33,243 bases of DNA from Veillonella sp. AM51-8BH (GCF_003463825.1 NZ_QSDY01000016.1:1-33243), one strand, 5' to 3'; numbered from the stretch's first letter, positions 1-8,009 are shown. The notes: generated by a model from the letters alone, not told the origin. A program made the numbers and translations.

Positions 1-111
1 TTTTATTATCAAAAATTAATGTGAATTATTAGAATAGAAATATCTATATTATAATTGATTATACATATCTTATTATAAATAAAAGTAATGAGGTGTATAA
101 CATTTTAATTC

Positions 112-139
112 TTGATTTCTATAGTGAGAGGTTTATAAT
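112..139 (+). promoter_or_regulatory. Candidate promoter of the MFS transporter gene
   Basis: A -35-like TTGATT (112-117) and a perfect -10 TATAAT (134-139) are separated by 16 bp, about 50 bp upstream of the MFS start codon. A second TTGACA lies at 160-165, but its -10 position would fall on the start codon. Motif match only. Confidence 0.5.
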
Positions 140-191
140 TAATCGTTGTCGCAAATGGTTGACAATAGTTTAAGAAAATGGAGTTGATATT

Positions 192-1441
192 ATGGATAAG
201 GCTAAAGAGGCCTTATGGACAAGATCCTTTGTCCTTGATACTTTGATTAATTTCTTAGTATTTTTGATTTATTACTTATTAATCGTTATTATTGCGGTAG
301 TAGCAAAGGATAATCTTCATGCTACAGCAAGTCAAGCTGGCTTGGCCGTTGGTATTTATATTATTGGTACCGTTGTTGCTCGTTTGTTAGCGGGACGGTT
401 ATTAGCATCTTAGGCTGTCGTAAGATGCTATACCTAGGTTTGTTAATTTATTTGGTTTCAACAGCCATGTACTTCTATACACCTAATTTATTGATGCTCG
501 ACAGTGTTCGTTTCTTAAATGGTTTTGCTTACGGTATTACATCTACAGCTACAAGTACTATCGTAGCCGCTATTATTCCTATGTCACGCCGTGGTGAAGG
601 GATTAACTACTATGGTTTATCTACATCTCTTGCTGCTGCGGTAGGTCCGTTCTTAGGGATTTTGATGCTTCATAGCCTTGGCTATGACTTTATCATCGCC
701 TTCTGTGTTGCGCTTATCATCCTTTGTGGTATTGGTTCCGTTATCATGAAATTTGATGAACCTAAGCTCGACATTGAATCTGAAGAACGTAAGGGCATTA
801 GAATTTCCGATTATATTGAACCACGTATGAATTCTATTAGTCTTGTTTCTATACTAGTAGGTTTTGCATACTCTGGTGTTATCGGCTTTATGGCAGCCTA
901 TACAAAAGATTTAAATCTTATCTTAGCAGGTACATTCTTCTTCGTTGTGTATGCTGTAGTTATTACAATAACAAGACCATTACTTGGTATTGTATTTGAT
1001 ATGAAAGGGGAAAACTTTGTTCTTTACCCTTGCTTCATATCCTTAGCACTTGGTATTTTCTTATTATCCATCGCTCACTCTACATGGCTTATTCTCTTAT
1101 CTGCTGTGTTTGTTGGCCTTGGATATGGTACCTTTATGTCAAACGGTCAAGCCGTAACTGTTAAAATCGTACCGGTTCATCGTATTGGTGTTGCCACATC
1201 TACATACTTCATTGCCTTAGATATGGGCTTAGGCTTTGGCCCTTATATCTTAGGTGCTATTAAAGAGGTAGTAGGCTATACAAGCATGTTCCATGTTACT
1301 GTTGTAGTAGCGCTTCTTGCCTTCGTTGCTTACTATTTCTTATATGGTCGTTATGTAGGCACTGAAAAAGATCTTTCTTTGAAAGCTCGTGCTGAAGAAG
1401 AACAAATTAGAAATCGTAAACGCAATGGTAAACTTGCGTAG
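192..1441 (+). pseudogene. MFS transporter, frameshifted as sequenced
   Basis: This is a major facilitator superfamily permease of about 416 residues if the frame is restored, close to the usual family length with 12 membrane helices. The first frame runs 192-413 and ends in GRLLAS-stop; the second is open through 1441 and continues with LGCRKMLYLGL. Joined, they rebuild the MFS loop 2-3 motif (G-R-L-x-x-x-x-G-x-R-K). Reading one extra T near 409-412 (TCTTAGG as TCTTTAGG) restores one frame, so the lesion is a single-base deletion. The start ATG at 192 follows a GGAG site. The rest of the protein is hydrophobic throughout and shows no further damage. The substrate cannot be told from sequence. 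It may be a true pseudogene or a sequence error. Confidence 0.8.
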
Positions 1442-1520
1442 AATATAATCTACTAGTGCTGATGAATAGAGTTAATCTAGTTCATAGATTTTATAACTTC
1501 ATAGATTTCTCTAACTAAAT

Positions 1521-1559
1521 AAAAGGACTATACGAAAGATTTCGTATAGTCCTCTTTTA
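1521..1559. terminator. Bidirectional terminator between MFS gene and pepT
   Basis: An inverted repeat with GGACTATACGA arms is flanked by AAAA on the left and CTCTTTTA on the right. It lies between the convergent MFS gene and pepT, so it can serve both strands. Confidence 0.85.
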
Positions 1560-1667
1560 TTATTACGGTATTTAGTATTCTATATTCTAAATTGCTAGTT
1601 TGGTAGTTAAATACCGTTCAAATACTATTTAGTTGTAAAGGTGTATGAGTCGTTATATCGTAATCTC

Positions 1668-2891
1668 TTATTTCTCAATATTTACGATATTTACGATAAC
1701 TTCTACGGCCTTTTTCATGTCATCAATACATGCAAATTCATGACGGCCATGTAAGTTTTCTACGCCTGTAAAGATATTAGGAGTAGGGATGCCCATGAAG
1801 GATATTTTAGAACCGTCTGTACCACCGCGGATAGGATCACCAATAGGAGTGATGCCCGCTTTTTCCATAGCAGCTTTGGCTACGTTAACGCATTCCATAT
1901 TGTCTTTAATGATATCGTACATGTTGTAATATTGATCTTTTACAGATACTTCACATACTTCACGGCCGTAGATTTCATTTAATGTTTGACCAGCTTGTAA
2001 GAAGAATGCTTTTTTCGCTTCGAATAATTCTTTATCATGGTCGCGGATAATATAGTTCATTTTACCTGTATCTACTTGTGTTTCCATGCTCATAAGCATA
2101 AAGAAACCTTGACGACCACATGTATGTTCAGGAACAGCAGCACCTGGTAATAGCGCATCGAATTGCATTGCTAATTTAGCACAGTTGATCATAATGCCTT
2201 TGGCAGTGCCTGTATGAACAGATACACCTTTGAGGGTCACTGTACCGCCTGCAGCATTGAATGTTTCGTATTCAAGTTGACCGAGGCTTTCACCATCAAT
2301 TGTATAGGCAAAATCAACAGGGAATTCTTTGACATCAAAGTGATCGGCGCCAGTGCCGATTTCTTCGTCTGGACCGAAAGCGCACATGATTTTTCCGTGC
2401 TTGATTTCTGGATGAGCTACGAGGTAGGCAAGGGCTTCCATAATTTCACAGATACCCGCCTTGTCGTCGCCGCCGAGGAGCGTAAGACCATCTGTGACAA
2501 CTAAGGATTTACCGATGTAATTCTTTAGATTAGGGAAATCTGCACGACGTGTGAAGATTTGATGTTCTTCGTTAAGGCAAATATCGCTGCCATCGTAATT
2601 TTCAACGATGCGAGGCTTAATATTTTCTGCGTTGTAGTCTGCTGTATCCATGTGAGCAATGAAGCCGATAGCAGGTGCTTTTTCATCTGTATTAGCATTT
2701 AATGTGCCAATGACAAAACCATTTTCACGGTTGTAAATAACTTCATCTAAACCGATTGCTTTTAAATCCGGAACGAGCACATTAGTAGCAAAGTCTACTT
2801 GAGTTTGAGTACTAGGAATTGTTGTACTTTCCTCATTAGACCGTGTATTTATGCTTGTATAGCGTACAAAACGTTCGACCATTGATTCCAT
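1668..2891 (-). CDS. pepT: Peptidase T (tripeptide aminopeptidase)
   Basis: PepT is a cytoplasmic zinc aminopeptidase of the M20 family that removes the N-terminal residue from tripeptides. The 407 residues match the usual family length. Metal-site motifs appear in order: AHMDTADYN (about residue 79), LLGGDDKAG (about 140), GPDEEIGTG (catalytic Glu pair, about 173), IDGESLG, and the C-terminal GGTDGS followed by GRHEFA with the last His ligand. The ATG at 2891 is preceded by GAGGAGG at good spacing, which favours it over the internal Met four codons later. It is divergent from an OPT oligopeptide transporter, consistent with peptide import followed by hydrolysis. Confidence 0.95.
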   Translation of the reverse strand: MESMVERFVRYTSINTRSNEESTTIPSTQTQVDFATNVLVPDLKAIGLDEVIYNRENGFVIGTLNANTDEKAPAIGFIAHMDTADYNAENIKPRIVENYDGSDICLNEEHQIFTRRADFPNLKNYIGKSLVVTDGLTLLGGDDKAGICEIMEALAYLVAHPEIKHGKIMCAFGPDEEIGTGADHFDVKEFPVDFAYTIDGESLGQLEYETFNAAGGTVTLKGVSVHTGTAKGIMINCAKLAMQFDALLPGAAVPEHTCGRQGFFMLMSMETQVDTGKMNYIIRDHDKELFEAKKAFFLQAGQTLNEIYGREVCEVSVKDQYYNMYDIIKDNMECVNVAKAAMEKAGITPIGDPIRGGTDGSKISFMGIPTPNIFTGVENLHGRHEFACIDDMKKAVEVIVNIVNIEK

Positions 2892-2922
2892 AATGAGCCT
2901 CCTCGTAAGTAAACATACGTGT

Positions 2923-2946
2923 TATACATACTGGTATACATACTGT
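2923..2946. repeat. Tandem 12-bp repeat in the pepT/OPT intergenic region
   Basis: TATACATACTGG is followed directly by TATACATACTGT, and a weaker third copy (AAACATACGTGT) lies just before. The repeats sit in the 5' region of pepT, between it and the divergent OPT gene. They may be an operator; no known regulator site was recognised. Confidence 0.5.
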
Positions 2947-3057
2947 ATATAATAAAGATTCTTAATATACTTTCATTGTAGAACAGGGGCGGTGAAAATG
3001 CAAAATAAATATTTATGGAATGTGTGATATTTTATTCGCATAATGCATAGAAAAGCA

Positions 3058-3086
3058 TTGAACCATATATAGTGCCGTGTTAGTAT
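3058..3086 (+). promoter_or_regulatory. Candidate promoter of the OPT transporter gene
   Basis: TTGAAC (3058-3063) and TAGTAT (3081-3086) are spaced by exactly 17 bp, 50 bp before the OPT start codon. Motif match only. Confidence 0.5.
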
Positions 3087-3135
3087 AAAGGTGAATAGTT
3101 ATACGTTTGTACATTTTCTGTGAGGAGGTTTTACC

Positions 3136-5070
3136 ATGTCGGACGAAACTCGTTCTATTCCGCCCGTAGAACCCGTATTGGATCCTAAGAAGGATTACGT
3201 AGAGATTAACTCATATGTAGTATTCTGGGGCCTATTCTATGCGGCAATTTTTACACTGGCTGTAGGTTATTTATGTTTGAAAATTGGTCAAACAGTAGAT
3301 GCCTTTGCTCCAGTATCTGTACTTGCAATGGGTACAGCAGTTATTTTGAAACGGCAAAATGCTTTTGCTGAAACGGTTCACATTCAGGCTATCGCTAGTT
3401 CTAGTACGAATACATTAGCTGGTGCGATGTTCTTCTTGCCAGCTCTATACATTTGGAATGTTACAGATGTATCCTTTGTACAAATGGCGATTCCTATCAT
3501 CCTTGGTGGCGTACTTGGTGTTCTATTATGCGTTATGTTCCGTCGCTACTTTGTTGAGGAAATGCACTATGTGTATCCGTTCCCAAGTGGTCGTGCTGCT
3601 GCTGAAGTACTAATGAGTAATGAAGGTAGTAAAGCGAAATTGATGCTTGGTTCTGGTCTTATCGCTCTTGTATATGACTTTATTCTTAACAGCCTTGGCT
3701 GGTGGGAAGAGGTTATCCGTACTACTGCATTTAAATGGGGTTCTGCACTAGCAGATTCGACTAAGTTAAATGCTGCTGTAGATACAGATGCTGCGTTGCT
3801 TGGCCTTGGTTACTTCACAGGCTTACGGTATGCGGCTATTATCGCAGCTGGTTCCTTCTTCTCTTGGTTCGTATGTATTCCAATCGTATACTATTTAGCT
3901 CCGGAACATATCATGCAAATCAATGGTCATGCTGTTCCACTTGCAGAAGCTCCAATTCGTAAAGTATTCTTAGACTATGTTCGCCATATTGGTATCGGTA
4001 TGCTTGCTATGGCAGGTATCATCGGCTTGCTCAATATGTCCAAAGTCGTAGCTAGTGTTGTTAAAAATGCAGTGCTTGATATTTTCAGTTCCAAAACTGT
4101 AGATGTTAACTTGCTTCGTACACAACGCGACGTGCCTACATCTTGGATTGGCGCTGGCATCTTGTTATGTACAGTTCTATTCGCAGCATACTTCCACTTT
4201 ATGTATGCTGAAAGCTTCGGTCAAACAATCGTAGCATTCTTAATCGTTCTTATTATGTCCTTCCTATTATCTGTAGTAGGTATTAGCTCCATCGCTTATA
4301 CAGGTACAGAACCAGTATCTGGTATGACAATCTTTATGATTATCATCTCCGCTGTATGCTTAACAGCAGCAGGCATGACTGGTAAAGTAGGTATGATTGC
4401 AGTCCTCATGATGGCATCCTTTATTGGTACAACCATCGGTATGGCTGGTAACTTCATGTCTGAACTTAAAGTAGCGCACATGACAGGTGCAACACCTAAG
4501 AAAATGGAACAATGGCAAATCGTTGGTACCATTCTTTGTGCCGTACTTTCTGTAGGTGTTATGATCCTCTTGAACGATGCATATGGCTTCGTAGGAGACC
4601 ATGCATTAAATGCTCCACAAGCGAATGCTATGGCTGCTATCATTGAGCCAATGATGACTGGTGGTAGTGCTCAATGGCCTCTATACATGGCAGGTGCATT
4701 ATTCGCAATCATTTTGTGGATGGTAAAAGTTCCACCATTGGCATTTGCCCTTGGTACATACTTACCAATGGAAATCAACACACCATTACTTATCGGTGGT
4801 TTGATTGCGTACTTCGTACAAAATAGTACAAAAGATAAAGACTTAGCAGATCTTCGCTTCTCTAAAGGTAGCACAATTGCATCTGGTCTAGTAGCCGGTG
4901 GTGCTATTGGTTCCTTGTTCAGTGCGGTGCTCCGCATTGTAGGTGTTGATGTATTTGCAGAAGCTTGGGTTGAAACTCCAGAAGCAACATACCTCAGTAT
5001 CGTAATGTACTTATTACTTTGTGTATTCTTGTACAAAGTGGCTATGTACGTAAAAGCTAAAAAAGCCTAA
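3136..5070 (+). CDS. OPT family oligopeptide transporter
   Basis: This is a 644-residue integral membrane protein of the OPT (oligopeptide transporter) family, which imports small peptides, or metal chelates in YSL members, by secondary transport across the inner membrane. The N-terminal 22 residues are hydrophilic; the rest is a series of about 14-16 hydrophobic segments with the family features VGYLCLKIGQ near the first helix and YPFPSGRAAAEVL near residue 148. GAGGAGG lies 7 bases before the ATG. The divergent neighbour is pepT, and pairing with a tripeptidase supports a peptide substrate, though this is inference. A terminator follows immediately. Confidence 0.9.
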   Translation: MSDETRSIPPVEPVLDPKKDYVEINSYVVFWGLFYAAIFTLAVGYLCLKIGQTVDAFAPVSVLAMGTAVILKRQNAFAETVHIQAIASSSTNTLAGAMFFLPALYIWNVTDVSFVQMAIPIILGGVLGVLLCVMFRRYFVEEMHYVYPFPSGRAAAEVLMSNEGSKAKLMLGSGLIALVYDFILNSLGWWEEVIRTTAFKWGSALADSTKLNAAVDTDAALLGLGYFTGLRYAAIIAAGSFFSWFVCIPIVYYLAPEHIMQINGHAVPLAEAPIRKVFLDYVRHIGIGMLAMAGIIGLLNMSKVVASVVKNAVLDIFSSKTVDVNLLRTQRDVPTSWIGAGILLCTVLFAAYFHFMYAESFGQTIVAFLIVLIMSFLLSVVGISSIAYTGTEPVSGMTIFMIIISAVCLTAAGMTGKVGMIAVLMMASFIGTTIGMAGNFMSELKVAHMTGATPKKMEQWQIVGTILCAVLSVGVMILLNDAYGFVGDHALNAPQANAMAAIIEPMMTGGSAQWPLYMAGALFAIILWMVKVPPLAFALGTYLPMEINTPLLIGGLIAYFVQNSTKDKDLADLRFSKGSTIASGLVAGGAIGSLFSAVLRIVGVDVFAEAWVETPEATYLSIVMYLLLCVFLYKVAMYVKAKKA

Positions 5071-5075
5071 TAATT

Positions 5076-5122
5076 ACCGCCTTTACCAAGTTTTATCTAT
5101 GCTTGGTGAGGGCGGTCTTTTT
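5076..5122 (+). terminator. Terminator of the OPT gene
   Basis: ACCGCC...ACCAAG pairs with CTTGGT...GGCGGT, followed by CTTTTT, six bases after the OPT stop codon. A diverged copy of this hairpin occurs at 5857-5899. Confidence 0.85.
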
Positions 5123-5175
5123 ATATAGCAAGAAAATTTTTTGATATAGCTAGAAACTATGTGGATGTAAAACCT

Positions 5176-5267
5176 ATTTATATAGTTGGATTAATTGACA
5201 TCAATTATATCGAATGTTATCATTTATATAGTTAGATTAATTGACATCAATTATATCGAATATTATC
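5176..5267 (+). repeat. 46-bp tandem duplication carrying two promoters
   Basis: Two adjacent 46-bp units (5176-5221 and 5222-5267) differ at only two positions. Each holds TTGACA and TATCAT spaced by 17 bp (5195-5223 and 5241-5269), and the -35 lies inside the inverted repeat AATTGA-CA-TCAATT. Copy 2 of the larger repeat has a single unit. Confidence 0.85.
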
Positions 5268-5305
5268 ATAATACTATAATACCTCTAGAGGTATTATAGT
5301 ATTAT
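5268..5305. promoter_or_regulatory. Perfect 38-bp palindrome at the transcription start
   Basis: Two perfect 19-base arms meet at the centre CTCT|AGAG. It begins inside the TATCAT -10 of the second promoter unit, so it covers the expected start site. It could be a protein-binding operator or form a 5' RNA hairpin. Copy 2 keeps only the central 22 bp (6009-6030). Confidence 0.7.
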
Positions 5306-5526
5306 ATTCTTATGTGTAAGTATAGATATAATAGTTGATTAAAGAGACTTCTGTTTCTAAGTAAACAGGGTCAAGCAAAGTCAACGAATCCATAAAGGAG
5401 TTGGCTAATGCTCTGACACACTTGAAAGCTTATTTGATTAAACTCCGTAACTCTACTTGAGTGTTTACACATAATTATTGACAGTATCTTTTCTTTATGA
5501 GACGACAAAAGACTAGGAGGTATTAT

Positions 5527-5793
5527 ATGTCTACTAAACAAAAAATTAATCGCTTTGTCGGATCTATTGGAGCTATTATTGGGATCTTTGTTTTTATTGC
5601 ATATATTCCACAAATTATCGCTAATTTAAACGGAGCACCAGCTCAACCATTCCAACCACTATTCGCAGCAGTTTCTTGTTTAATTTGGGTAATGTATGGT
5701 TGGACAAAAGAACCTAAAAAAGACTGGATCCTCATCATTCCTAATGCAGCGGGCGTGATATTAGGTGGGTTAACTTTTATCACTGCTTTATAA
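5527..5793 (+). CDS. SemiSWEET-like small transporter
   Basis: This is an 88-residue membrane protein with three hydrophobic segments (about residues 10-30, 40-57 and 67-87), the size and layout of bacterial SemiSWEET sugar transporters, which act as dimers in the inner membrane. The diagnostic Pro-Gln of the PQ-loop superfamily is seen in YIPQI near the end of helix 1. The ATG at 5527 is chosen over an upstream in-frame ATG at 5497 because AGGAGG lies just before it and because homologues start with a short polar stretch. Sugar transport is inferred from the family; the neighbours give no sugar context. Confidence 0.85.
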   Translation: MSTKQKINRFVGSIGAIIGIFVFIAYIPQIIANLNGAPAQPFQPLFAAVSCLIWVMYGWTKEPKKDWILIIPNAAGVILGGLTFITAL

Positions 5794-5805
5794 AATTATA
5801 TAAAC

Positions 5806-5842
5806 AAAAACAGCAACTTCATAAAAAAGTTGCTGTTTTTTT
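5806..5842 (+). terminator. Terminator of the SemiSWEET gene
   Basis: ACAGCAACTT pairs with AAGTTGCTGT, followed by a run of T. A second hairpin, part of the intergenic repeat, follows at once, so this gene ends in two terminators. Confidence 0.85.
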
Positions 5843-5856
5843 CTGCTTTGTGGGTG

Positions 5857-5899
5857 ACCACCTTTACCAAGTTTTATTTTCTTGGTGAAGGCGGTCTTT
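5857..5899 (+). terminator. Second terminator, copy of the OPT terminator
   Basis: ACCAAG pairs with CTTGGT, with outer CC/GG pairs and a trailing CTTTTA. It is the diverged copy of 5076-5122, and the outer ACCACC no longer pairs perfectly with GGCGGT. Confidence 0.65.
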
Positions 5900-6112
5900 T
5901 ATATAGCTATAAAATTTTTTTGGTATAGCAAAAAACTATGTGGATGTAAAACCTATTTATATAGTTGGATTAATTGACCTCAACTATATCGAATGTTATC
6001 ATAATACTATAATACCTCTAGAGGTATTATTTTTATTATGTTCTTATAATGTAAGTATAGAAATAATAGTTGATTAAAGAGAAGTCCTGTTTCTAAGTAA
6101 ACAGGGTTAAGT
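5857..6112 (+). repeat. Intergenic direct repeat, copy 2 (before the ABC binding-protein gene)
   Basis: This copy has the same order as 5076-5375: terminator hairpin, spacer, TTGACC-17-TATCAT promoter (5974-6002), 22-bp palindrome core (6009-6030) and a CCTGTTT/AAACAGG hairpin just before the ribosome site of the next gene. Here the leader hairpin is 7 bp and fully paired, and it directly abuts a gene, so this may be the ancestral arrangement. Confidence 0.9.
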
Positions 6113-6122
6113 AGGGGCAATT

Positions 6123-6908
6123 ATGAAATTTAAGAAAATCGCAGCTCTGTTAGGAGCTTTCACCATTGCTAGCAGCTTGTTTATCGCTGGTTGTGGCAAT
6201 ACAGTTACGAGTCAAAAAACATGGCGCGTTGGCACAGATGCGACCTATGCACCATTTGGTTTTAAAGATAAAGACAGCGGCAAATTAGCAGGTTTTGATG
6301 TTGATATTATCAATGCCATTGCAAAGGAAGAGGGCGTTGAAGCCGATGTTCAAAACTTGAACTTTGATGCGCTTTTACCAGCACTACAAAGTAATACCAT
6401 CGATATTGCAATCTCGGATATGACTATTTCCGAGGATCGTGCCAAGTCTGTAGACTTTAGTAAACCATACTATATTGCAGGTAATGGCCTCGTTGTAAAT
6501 ATCGATAATACTAATATCAATAGCTTTAAGGATTTAGAAGGTAAACGTATCGGTGTATCTATCGGATCTACTGGTGCAGAAATTGCTAGTAAAATTCCTA
6601 ATGCCGATGTACGCCAATTCAACCTCATCGTCGATGCGTTCTTAGAATTGCAAAATAGAGGTGTAGATGTAGTTATTAACGATACACCAGTAAATGAATA
6701 TTATGTTAACGGCAAGGGTAAAGGTATCGCAAAGGTCACTGGAGAGGACTATGATGCGGCACCACTTGGTATTGCTGTGAAGAAAGGCAATACAGAGCTT
6801 CTTAATAAAGTTAACGATGGTTTGGCTAAGATTAAAGCCAATGGCAAATATGCAGAGATTTATAAAAAATGGTTTGGTAAAGAGCCACCTGCAGAGGATT
6901 TAAAATAG
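6123..6908 (+). CDS. Amino-acid ABC transporter substrate-binding lipoprotein
   Basis: This is a 261-residue extracytoplasmic solute-binding protein of the family 3 (polar amino acid, GlnH/HisJ-like) type. Residues 1-24 form a lipoprotein signal ending in the lipobox IAGC, so Cys24 should be lipidated and membrane-anchored. The mature part opens with WRVGTDATYAPFGF, then GFDVDIINAIA, and the hinge and ligand signatures DIAISDMTISEDRA and DFSKPYY. AGGGGC precedes the ATG. No permease or ATPase gene lies nearby, so it is an orphan that must pair with a distant transporter. The next gene is a homocysteine S-methyltransferase, which hints at methionine or S-methylmethionine as ligand; this is inference only. 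Confidence 0.92.
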   Translation: MKFKKIAALLGAFTIASSLFIAGCGNTVTSQKTWRVGTDATYAPFGFKDKDSGKLAGFDVDIINAIAKEEGVEADVQNLNFDALLPALQSNTIDIAISDMTISEDRAKSVDFSKPYYIAGNGLVVNIDNTNINSFKDLEGKRIGVSIGSTGAEIASKIPNADVRQFNLIVDAFLELQNRGVDVVINDTPVNEYYVNGKGKGIAKVTGEDYDAAPLGIAVKKGNTELLNKVNDGLAKIKANGKYAEIYKKWFGKEPPAEDLK

Positions 6909-6956
6909 TTTGTAGATAGAACCTAAGCGTATTATTTGTTATAATACGTTTAGTAA

Positions 6957-6975
6957 ACCTCAAATGATATGAGGT
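6957..6975 (+). promoter_or_regulatory. Hairpin that buries the mmuM ribosome site
   Basis: ACCTCA (6957-6962) pairs with TGAGGT (6970-6975). The 3' arm contains the only good Shine-Dalgarno sequence (GAGGT) for the ATG at 6984. A weaker stem-loop (CGTATTAT/ATAATACG, 6928-6948) lies just upstream. Translational control is possible. Confidence 0.4.
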
Positions 6976-6983
6976 AGTATAGA

Positions 6984-8009
6984 ATGGGTGATATGATGGC
7001 TAAACGACGTGCATTTTTAGATATAATTAAAGAGAAGGGCGCCCTCGTTTTAGATGGTGGCTTAGGATCAGAGTTAGAGCGTTATGGCTGTAATCTTCAG
7101 CATAAATTATGGTCTGCTAAGATTCTTATGGACCAACCGGATATCATCAAAAAAATACATATCTCGTACTTGGCGGCTGGGGCAGACATCATTCAAAGTT
7201 CTGGATATCAAGCAACAGTAGCTGGCTTTAAAGGATTAGGTTATGGTACGGAAGAGGCCATAGAGCTCGTTAAATTATCCGTTCGTTTAGCTGTACAAGC
7301 TCGTAATGAGTTTTTAGAGGCTAAGGCAACTGGAGCACTTACATTGCGGGGGATTACACTTGGTGAAGAGACTCCAGATGGGATTAGATATTTTTCTGAA
7401 GGCGCATTGCCTAAACCATTAGTGGCGGCTTCTGTAGGGCCATATGGTGCATTTTTGGCGGATGGATCTGAGTACCGTGGATATCCTGATGTGCAAACTG
7501 AATATCTCGAAGTATTTCATATTCCTCGGTTAGCATTATTCTGTGAAGAAAATCCGGATATCTTATCCTTTGAAACTATCCCGTCTTATGACGAAGCTAT
7601 TGCCATTGCTCGCGCTATGTCTGACCCATATACATCGAGAGGGATTCCTGGGTGGATTGCCTTTTCTTGTAAAGATGGACATCATGTTTCTAGTGGTGAA
7701 ACCATCATTAAATGTGCAGAAATGATCGACAAGGTTAGACCTATAACTGGTATTGGTGTCAACTGTACTAAGCCGGAATACGTAGAGTCCTTGATTAAGG
7801 ATATTCGTACTGTTACGGATAAACCGATTGCTGTATATCCAAACCTTGGTGAAAGCTATGATAGTGAAACTAAGACTTGGTATGGCGATACTGCATCATT
7901 CGTAGATTATGTTGATGTATGGCGTAATGCTGGGGCAGAGATAATAGGTGGTTGCTGTAGAACAACACCTGAAATTATTAGAGATATAGCTAGAAAAATT
8001 CATAAATAG
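6984..8009 (+). CDS. mmuM: Homocysteine S-methyltransferase
   Basis: This cytoplasmic zinc enzyme transfers a methyl group, typically from S-methylmethionine or SAM, to homocysteine to make methionine. It begins with the Hcy-binding signature LVLDGGLGSELERYG and then ADIIQSSGYQATVAGF. The zinc ligands are visible in GVNCT (near residue 260) and GGCCRTTPE at the C-terminus. Its 341 residues are slightly longer than the roughly 310 of E. coli MmuM, partly from an insert near residues 110-140. Three ATGs are clustered at 6984, 6993 and 6996; 6984 fits the GAGGT site at 6971-6975 best. The preceding gene encodes an ABC binding protein 75 bp upstream, possibly cotranscribed. Confidence 0.92.
   Translation: MGDMMAKRRAFLDIIKEKGALVLDGGLGSELERYGCNLQHKLWSAKILMDQPDIIKKIHISYLAAGADIIQSSGYQATVAGFKGLGYGTEEAIELVKLSVRLAVQARNEFLEAKATGALTLRGITLGEETPDGIRYFSEGALPKPLVAASVGPYGAFLADGSEYRGYPDVQTEYLEVFHIPRLALFCEENPDILSFETIPSYDEAIAIARAMSDPYTSRGIPGWIAFSCKDGHHVSSGETIIKCAEMIDKVRPITGIGVNCTKPEYVESLIKDIRTVTDKPIAVYPNLGESYDSETKTWYGDTASFVDYVDVWRNAGAEIIGGCCRTTPEIIRDIARKIHK

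Larger units (their letters stand above)
5076..5375 (+). repeat. Intergenic direct repeat, copy 1 (before the SemiSWEET gene)
   Basis: This block holds a terminator hairpin, the string ACTATGTGGATGTAAAACCT, a promoter region, a CTCTAGAG-centred palindrome and a leader hairpin (CTGTTT/AAACAG). The same elements recur in the same order at 5857-6112. By eye the copies agree at most positions; the main differences are an extra 46-bp unit here and a damaged palindrome in copy 2. Between 5376 and 5526 the sequence is unique to this side. Confidence 0.9.

Noticed and set aside
1-111. Possible gene or RNA at the left edge
   Set aside because: Only AT-rich sequence with no convincing frame, hairpin or motif.
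4296-5036. Several antisense ORFs inside the OPT gene
   Set aside because: They are mirror frames of a well-conserved membrane protein gene.
5371-5613. 80-residue minus-strand ORF
   Set aside because: It overlaps the SemiSWEET gene and its leader in antisense, has low-complexity composition and no ribosome site.
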